Positions 7,029 through 9,936 of a DNA stretch of 9,936 bases are shown here, one piece after another. Both the position numbers and the translations under genes were made by a program. Below the pieces are notes generated by a model, which did no database searches, was not told where the DNA came from, and saw nothing but the letters and a program-made list of their open reading frames with translations. The DNA comes from JAOUEE01 sp051011595 (GTDB lineage: Bacteria > Actinomycetota > Acidimicrobiia > Acidimicrobiales > SHLQ01). The stretch is from assembly GCA_051011595.1 (NCBI GenBank), contig JBPCTQ010000199.1, forward strand, positions 1 to 9,936, in the 5' to 3' direction. The first letter of the stretch is position 1. Every line of letters starts with the position of its first letter.

Positions 7029-7877
7029 GTGACAGCTCGGGAGTTCGATGCCATCGACACACTGATCGGGCTGCGCGACGTCGAAGGCACAGATCGGTCC
7101 CTGCCCCAGGTCGCCGAAGCCCTGAGAGGGGAGCGGCACCCGGCCGACTACATGTACCGCGATATCCCCGAGCTCGCTCCCGCCGAGGCCGACGTGGTGG
7201 TCGACACGCTGGCCGCGATGGACACCAACGGGGTGGCGATGGGCCTGTTGTCGCTGACCCATCCGGTCAGTGCTCGTGCCGCAGCCAACCACCCCGATCG
7301 GTTCTGCCTGGCCACTCACGTCGATCCGGTCGACCCGGTTGCGGCCGCTCGTCAGATCCGTCGCGACCATCAGGCCCACGACATCAGGGCCGTCACCATG
7401 TTCCCGGCCGGAGGCCATCCGGTGGTGTCGGTGGGCGATCCCGGCGCCTACGTGGTGTACGCCACGTGCGTCGAGCTCGGGTTGCCGGTCTTCGTCACCG
7501 CCGGTGTGCCCGGGCCCCGGGTGCCCTTCGCCTCCCAGCACGTCGAGCTCTTCGACCAGGTCTGCTACGACTTCCCCGAGCTCGACATCGTGCTCCGCCA
7601 CGGCGGCGAACCCTGGGACGATCTGGCGGTCAAGCTCATGGTGAAGTGGCCCAACCTCCACTATTCGACGTCGGCCTTCGCCCCTCGGCACTACCCGCGC
7701 TCGATCATCGACTTCGCCAACACCCGAGGCACCGACCAGGTGCTGTACGGCGGGTACTTCCCCTACGCGCTGGAACTGGACCGCATCTTCGACGAGCTCG
7801 AAGCGGTGCCGTTCCGCGATCACGTCTGGCCCCGCTTCCTGCGCGAGAACGCAGCCCGCCTGCTGCGGGTCGGCTGA
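7029..7877 (+). CDS. Amidohydrolase-2 family protein with a degenerate metal site
   Basis: A 282-residue protein of the short amidohydrolase-2 type. FDAIDTLIGLRD (6-17) aligns with the family's opening strand, but where most members have IDxHxH this one has IDTLI, with no histidine. ADYMYRDIPE, LAAMDTNGVAMGLLS, ATHVDP, GLPVFVTAGVPGPR (151-164) and IVLRHGGEPW (187-196) follow the family order; H191 in the HGG motif remains. The C-terminal strand reads VLYGGYFPYALE (238-249), whereas active members usually have a catalytic Asp in an SDYP-like motif. The start is uncertain: GTG 7029 and TTG 7026 both follow GAGGA (7013-7017) at plausible spacing, and a GTG at 6969 would add 20 atypical residues. 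It is divergent from the other amidohydrolase, 76 bases before the cupin gene. It may be a hydrolase with an altered site or a non-catalytic partner. Confidence 0.85.
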   Translation: MTAREFDAIDTLIGLRDVEGTDRSLPQVAEALRGERHPADYMYRDIPELAPAEADVVVDTLAAMDTNGVAMGLLSLTHPVSARAAANHPDRFCLATHVDPVDPVAAARQIRRDHQAHDIRAVTMFPAGGHPVVSVGDPGAYVVYATCVELGLPVFVTAGVPGPRVPFASQHVELFDQVCYDFPELDIVLRHGGEPWDDLAVKLMVKWPNLHYSTSAFAPRHYPRSIIDFANTRGTDQVLYGGYFPYALELDRIFDELEAVPFRDHVWPRFLRENAARLLRVG

Positions 7878-7880
7878 CCC
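7867..7880 (+). terminator. Short GC hairpin overlapping the amidohydrolase stop codon
   Basis: GGGTC (7867-7871) and GACCC (7876-7880) pair around GGCT, with the TGA stop spanning loop and second arm. No T-run follows. It could be a weak terminator or chance in GC-rich DNA. Confidence 0.2.
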
Positions 7881-7888
7881 GGACCAGC

Positions 7889-7917
7889 TGTCGGACCGTC
7901 GGCGCCCGCAGTAACTT
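7889..7917 (+). promoter_or_regulatory. Weak candidate promoter for the cupin-dehydrogenase pair
   Basis: TAACTT (7912-7917) is the most promoter-like hexamer in the 76-base gap before the cupin gene, with TGTCGG (7889-7894) 17 bases upstream as a poor -35. It would give a leader of about 30 bases with GGGAG (7944-7948) 5 bases before the ATG. Read-through from the upstream gene is equally possible. Confidence 0.25.
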
Positions 7918-7953
7918 GCCGGTACGACGAGCCAGCCCCCTCCGGGAGACACC

Positions 7954-8445
7954 ATGAGCATGACCGAGACCGCCCCGCCCACCATCCATCGAGGTCAGGA
8001 CGACCTCCCGATGGTCGAGGTCGGTGACGGGGTGGGCCTTCAGCTACTGCAGGTCGACCTGGCCCAGGGCATCTGGATCATCCGGAATCACTTCCAGCCC
8101 GGCACCACCATCCAGACCCACAAACACACCGGTCACGTGTACGCCTTCACCCAATCGGGCAGCTGGCACTACCTCGAGAGCCCCGAGGCGGTGAACACCG
8201 CCGGCTCCTACCTGTACGAACCGGCCGGGTCGGTGCACACACTCACCGTTCCCGACACCAACGACGGCATCACCGACGTCTGGTTCACGATCTACGGGGC
8301 CAACCTCAACATCGGCGACGACGGAGAGGTCGAGTCGGTGGTCGACGCTCACGGCATCCTGCCCTTCTATCGGGCCGTGTGCGCCGAGCAGTTCGGCAAC
8401 GACGACCCGCCCGTCATCGTGGTGTCGCCCCCTGCGGCCGACTGA
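7954..8445 (+). CDS. Cupin protein resembling 2,4'-dihydroxyacetophenone dioxygenase
   Basis: A 163-residue single-domain cupin. Motif 1 is GTTIQTHKHTGHVYAFTQSG (50-69): H56 and H58 match the metal-binding HxH, but the usual Glu 4-5 residues later is absent (V62, Y63). Motif 2 is GSYLYEPAGSVHTL (84-97), giving H95. This leaves a three-histidine site, as in cupin dioxygenases that cleave C-C bonds such as diketone or acetophenone dioxygenases. The pattern HKHTGHVYAFTxSGxWxYLE and the C-terminal YGANLN, FYRAV segments recall 2,4'-dihydroxyacetophenone dioxygenase family proteins, which cleave the side chain of hydroxylated aromatic ketones using O2. GGGAG is 5 bases before the ATG; a second ATG at 7960 is less well placed. 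Its TGA overlaps the dehydrogenase ATG by one base, so the two are translated together. The exact substrate is not inferable. Confidence 0.85.
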   Translation: MSMTETAPPTIHRGQDDLPMVEVGDGVGLQLLQVDLAQGIWIIRNHFQPGTTIQTHKHTGHVYAFTQSGSWHYLESPEAVNTAGSYLYEPAGSVHTLTVPDTNDGITDVWFTIYGANLNIGDDGEVESVVDAHGILPFYRAVCAEQFGNDDPPVIVVSPPAAD

Positions 8446-9455
8446 TGCGCGCCGCCGTCCTGACCGGCCGCCCTCACGAGTTGACGCTTGACCAGGTCAC
8501 CACACCCGAGCCCCAGCCCGACGAGTTGATCCTGCGGGTCGACGCCTGCGGAATCTGCGGCAGCGACCTCCACCTGGCCGGCATGGATCTGGAGGGCCCG
8601 ATCCTGGGTCACGAGATCGCCGGCACGATCGAAGAAGTCGGTTCGTCGGTCGACACCGATCGTTGGGCTGTCGGGCGATCGGTGGCCGTACGCCCGACCG
8701 TCGGCTGCCACACGTGCGACTGGTGCCAACAGGGCCGCCCCGATCACTGCGCCGACTACGGGTTGATCGGGCTCGAACGATTCGGTGGTTTCGCCGAGTA
8801 CGTGGCCGTGCCGGCGCTCGACGTGTTCGCGCTACCGGCAACGGTGGTGGGAACCGAACAGGCATTGGTCGAGCCCCTGGCCGTGGCCCGCCAGACCCTG
8901 CGCCGGGCCGCACTCCGACCAGGCGAGAACGTGCTCGTCATCGGCGGCGGGCCCATCGGCCTCGCCGTCACCGCCTGGGCCAAGGTCCTGGGAGCCGACA
9001 ACGTGCTGGTGAGTGAGCCGGTCGCGGTCCGCCGCCAGCTGGCCGAGGCCATGGGCGCTGATGGTGTCGTCGACCCCACCGAGGTCGACCTCACCGAAGC
9101 GGTCGCCCACCATCTCGGCGGCCCACCACCGGTGGTGGTCGAATGTGCCGGCAGCCCGGGACGGATCAACGACGCCATGGAGCAGGCCGATCGTCGAGGC
9201 CGGGTGGTCGTGGTGGCCATCTTGTTCGCGCCCGACTCCATCGTTCCGTGGTTCGGGCTGCAGAAGGAGCTCGATGTCCGGTTTGCGATGTTCTACGACC
9301 CGGTCGACTTCACCGACACGCTCGACGCGCTCGACGCTCGGCGGCTCGATGTCGCCAGCATGGTCACCGACACGGTCACCCTCGATCAGCTTCCCGACCG
9401 GTTCTCGCTCATGGCCGAACGGCCCGACGCCGGCAAGGTGGTTCTGCTTCCCTGA
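8445..9455 (+). CDS. Zinc-dependent medium-chain alcohol dehydrogenase
   Basis: A 336-residue medium-chain dehydrogenase oxidising an alcohol or polyol with a nicotinamide cofactor in the cytoplasm. The catalytic zinc residues are C38 in CGICGSDLH, H56 and E57 in LGHE, and E143 in LVEPLAVA. The structural zinc is held by C88, C91, C94 and C102 (GCHTCDWCQQGRPDHC). The Rossmann fold has IGGGPIG (166-172), and E191 at the end of the second strand (LVSEP) favours NAD over NADP. Overall it is closest to the sorbitol/threonine/butanediol dehydrogenase group, but no substrate-specific residues are recognised. The ATG overlaps the cupin TGA (TGATG), so the start is firm; the upstream in-frame extension would lie inside the cupin gene. 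Pairing with a cupin dioxygenase suggests oxidation of a substrate or product of that step. Confidence 0.93.
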   Translation: MRAAVLTGRPHELTLDQVTTPEPQPDELILRVDACGICGSDLHLAGMDLEGPILGHEIAGTIEEVGSSVDTDRWAVGRSVAVRPTVGCHTCDWCQQGRPDHCADYGLIGLERFGGFAEYVAVPALDVFALPATVVGTEQALVEPLAVARQTLRRAALRPGENVLVIGGGPIGLAVTAWAKVLGADNVLVSEPVAVRRQLAEAMGADGVVDPTEVDLTEAVAHHLGGPPPVVVECAGSPGRINDAMEQADRRGRVVVVAILFAPDSIVPWFGLQKELDVRFAMFYDPVDFTDTLDALDARRLDVASMVTDTVTLDQLPDRFSLMAERPDAGKVVLLP

Positions 9456-9468
9456 CGGCCGGGGCCGT
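9455..9468 (+). terminator. Possible GC hairpin terminator after the dehydrogenase
   Basis: ACGGCC (9455-9460) and GGCCGT (9463-9468) are exact reverse complements separated by GG, realistically a 5-bp stem with a 4-base loop. It starts in the stop codon, and only TTGG follows rather than a T-run. The position, at the end of a transcription unit before an unrelated gene, supports the call weakly. Confidence 0.3.
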
Positions 9469-9547
9469 TGGCGCAGGCACGCCGGCGAGGTGACAGACTC
9501 CACCCTTCTTCACAACACCGGCCAGCGCGGTCGGGGACAGGAACGAC

Positions 9548-9936
9548 ATGGCCGGGATCGTGGACGAGTTCATGGAGCAACTGAGTGGCGGCGACGCCGG
9601 GGGGATCGAGACGCTCGCCTCCCAGATCTTCGGTGACGCGGCCGGGACCGACCAGGCCCAGTCGGCCGTCGGTACCAGCGTCGGCGCCATCGTCGGTGGC
9701 CTGGCCCACAATGCCGTCGACACCGGAGGTTCCCAGCAGCTGCTCGACGCCCTGGGTCAACACGACGGATCAGTCATGCAGCAGGTGGCGGCGGACCCGG
9801 CCGTGGTCGACACCGACGACGGGGCCAAGATCCTCGGACACGTGTTCGGCGACAATCAGCAGGCCGTGGTGTCCCAACTCGCCGGCAGCTCGGGGATGGA
9901 CATCGGCACCATCACCAAGCTGCTTCCCGTCCTGGC
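9548..9936 (+). CDS. DUF937 family protein (3'-truncated by the window edge)
   Basis: 129 complete codons are visible before the window ends with the frame still open. The ATG at 9548 follows AGGAA (9539-9543) by 4 bases, a short but usable spacing. The sequence is Ala/Gly/Gln/Asp rich with the DUF937 layout: an N-terminal helix MAGIVDEFMEQLSGGDAGG, IETLASQIFGDAAGTDQAQSAVG (20-42), AIVGGLAHNAVDTGGSQQLLDALGQHDGSVM (46-76), and then DDGAKILGHVFGDNQQAVVSQLAGSSGMD (91-119). This resembles YidB-like proteins of unknown function. No signal peptide, membrane segment or catalytic motif is seen. It is 92 bases after the dehydrogenase and probably a separate transcript. I recognise the family but not a function. 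Confidence 0.8.
   Translation, partial: MAGIVDEFMEQLSGGDAGGIETLASQIFGDAAGTDQAQSAVGTSVGAIVGGLAHNAVDTGGSQQLLDALGQHDGSVMQQVAADPAVVDTDDGAKILGHVFGDNQQAVVSQLAGSSGMDIGTITKLLPVL

Noticed and set aside
6981..7985. Minus-strand open frame of about 334 codons opposite the short amidohydrolase
   Set aside because: Antisense shadow crossing two genes and an intergenic gap; composition is atypical and no motif is seen.

Overview
The window looks like chromosomal DNA from a high-GC actinobacterium, possibly an acidimicrobial lineage. The grounds are strong G/C bias at third codon positions, tightly packed genes, a malate synthase of the G type, a Cys-free ArsR-like regulator with a candidate leaderless promoter, and an abundance of PhyH, amidohydrolase-2, cupin and Zn-alcohol dehydrogenase genes. 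No phage, IS, CRISPR, tRNA or rRNA was found. The lineage is an inference; no marker gene is present.

Layout. (1) 3-2000 (+) is the 3' part of malate synthase G (glyoxylate shunt). (2) 2007-2870 (-) is a convergent S-methyl-5'-thioadenosine phosphorylase (methionine/adenine salvage). Just before its start codon lies a perfect 23-bp inverted repeat that covers the ribosome binding site and the predicted transcription start. (3) 2987-3805 and 3802-4392 (+) are a translationally coupled pair: a phytanoyl-CoA-type Fe/2-oxoglutarate dioxygenase and a histidine-phosphatase-fold protein with altered catalytic arginines. (4) 4450-5031 and 5028-5657 (+) are a second coupled pair: a long ArsR-like regulator, with what looks like a leaderless, self-operated promoter, and an SRPBCC domain fused to a PDZ domain. 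(5) 5663-6946 (-) and 7029-7877 (+) are two divergent amidohydrolase-2 family proteins. The first keeps its likely metal ligands; the second appears to have lost several. (6) 7954-8445 and 8445-9455 (+) are a 3-His cupin resembling 2,4'-dihydroxyacetophenone dioxygenase and a Zn-dependent medium-chain alcohol dehydrogenase, with stop and start overlapping. (7) 9548 to the window end (+) is the 5' part of a DUF937 protein.

How the genes may work together. Region 5663-9455 (two amidohydrolases, a C-C-cleaving-type cupin, a dehydrogenase) reads as a small catabolic module for an unidentified oxygenated, perhaps aromatic-ketone, substrate. That is inference from families and spacing. The ArsR / SRPBCC-PDZ pair is the least conventional unit: a small, possibly self-regulated operon ending in an unusual cytoplasmic PDZ fusion. 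Malate synthase and thioadenosine phosphorylase are housekeeping enzymes; only the palindrome at the latter is out of the ordinary.
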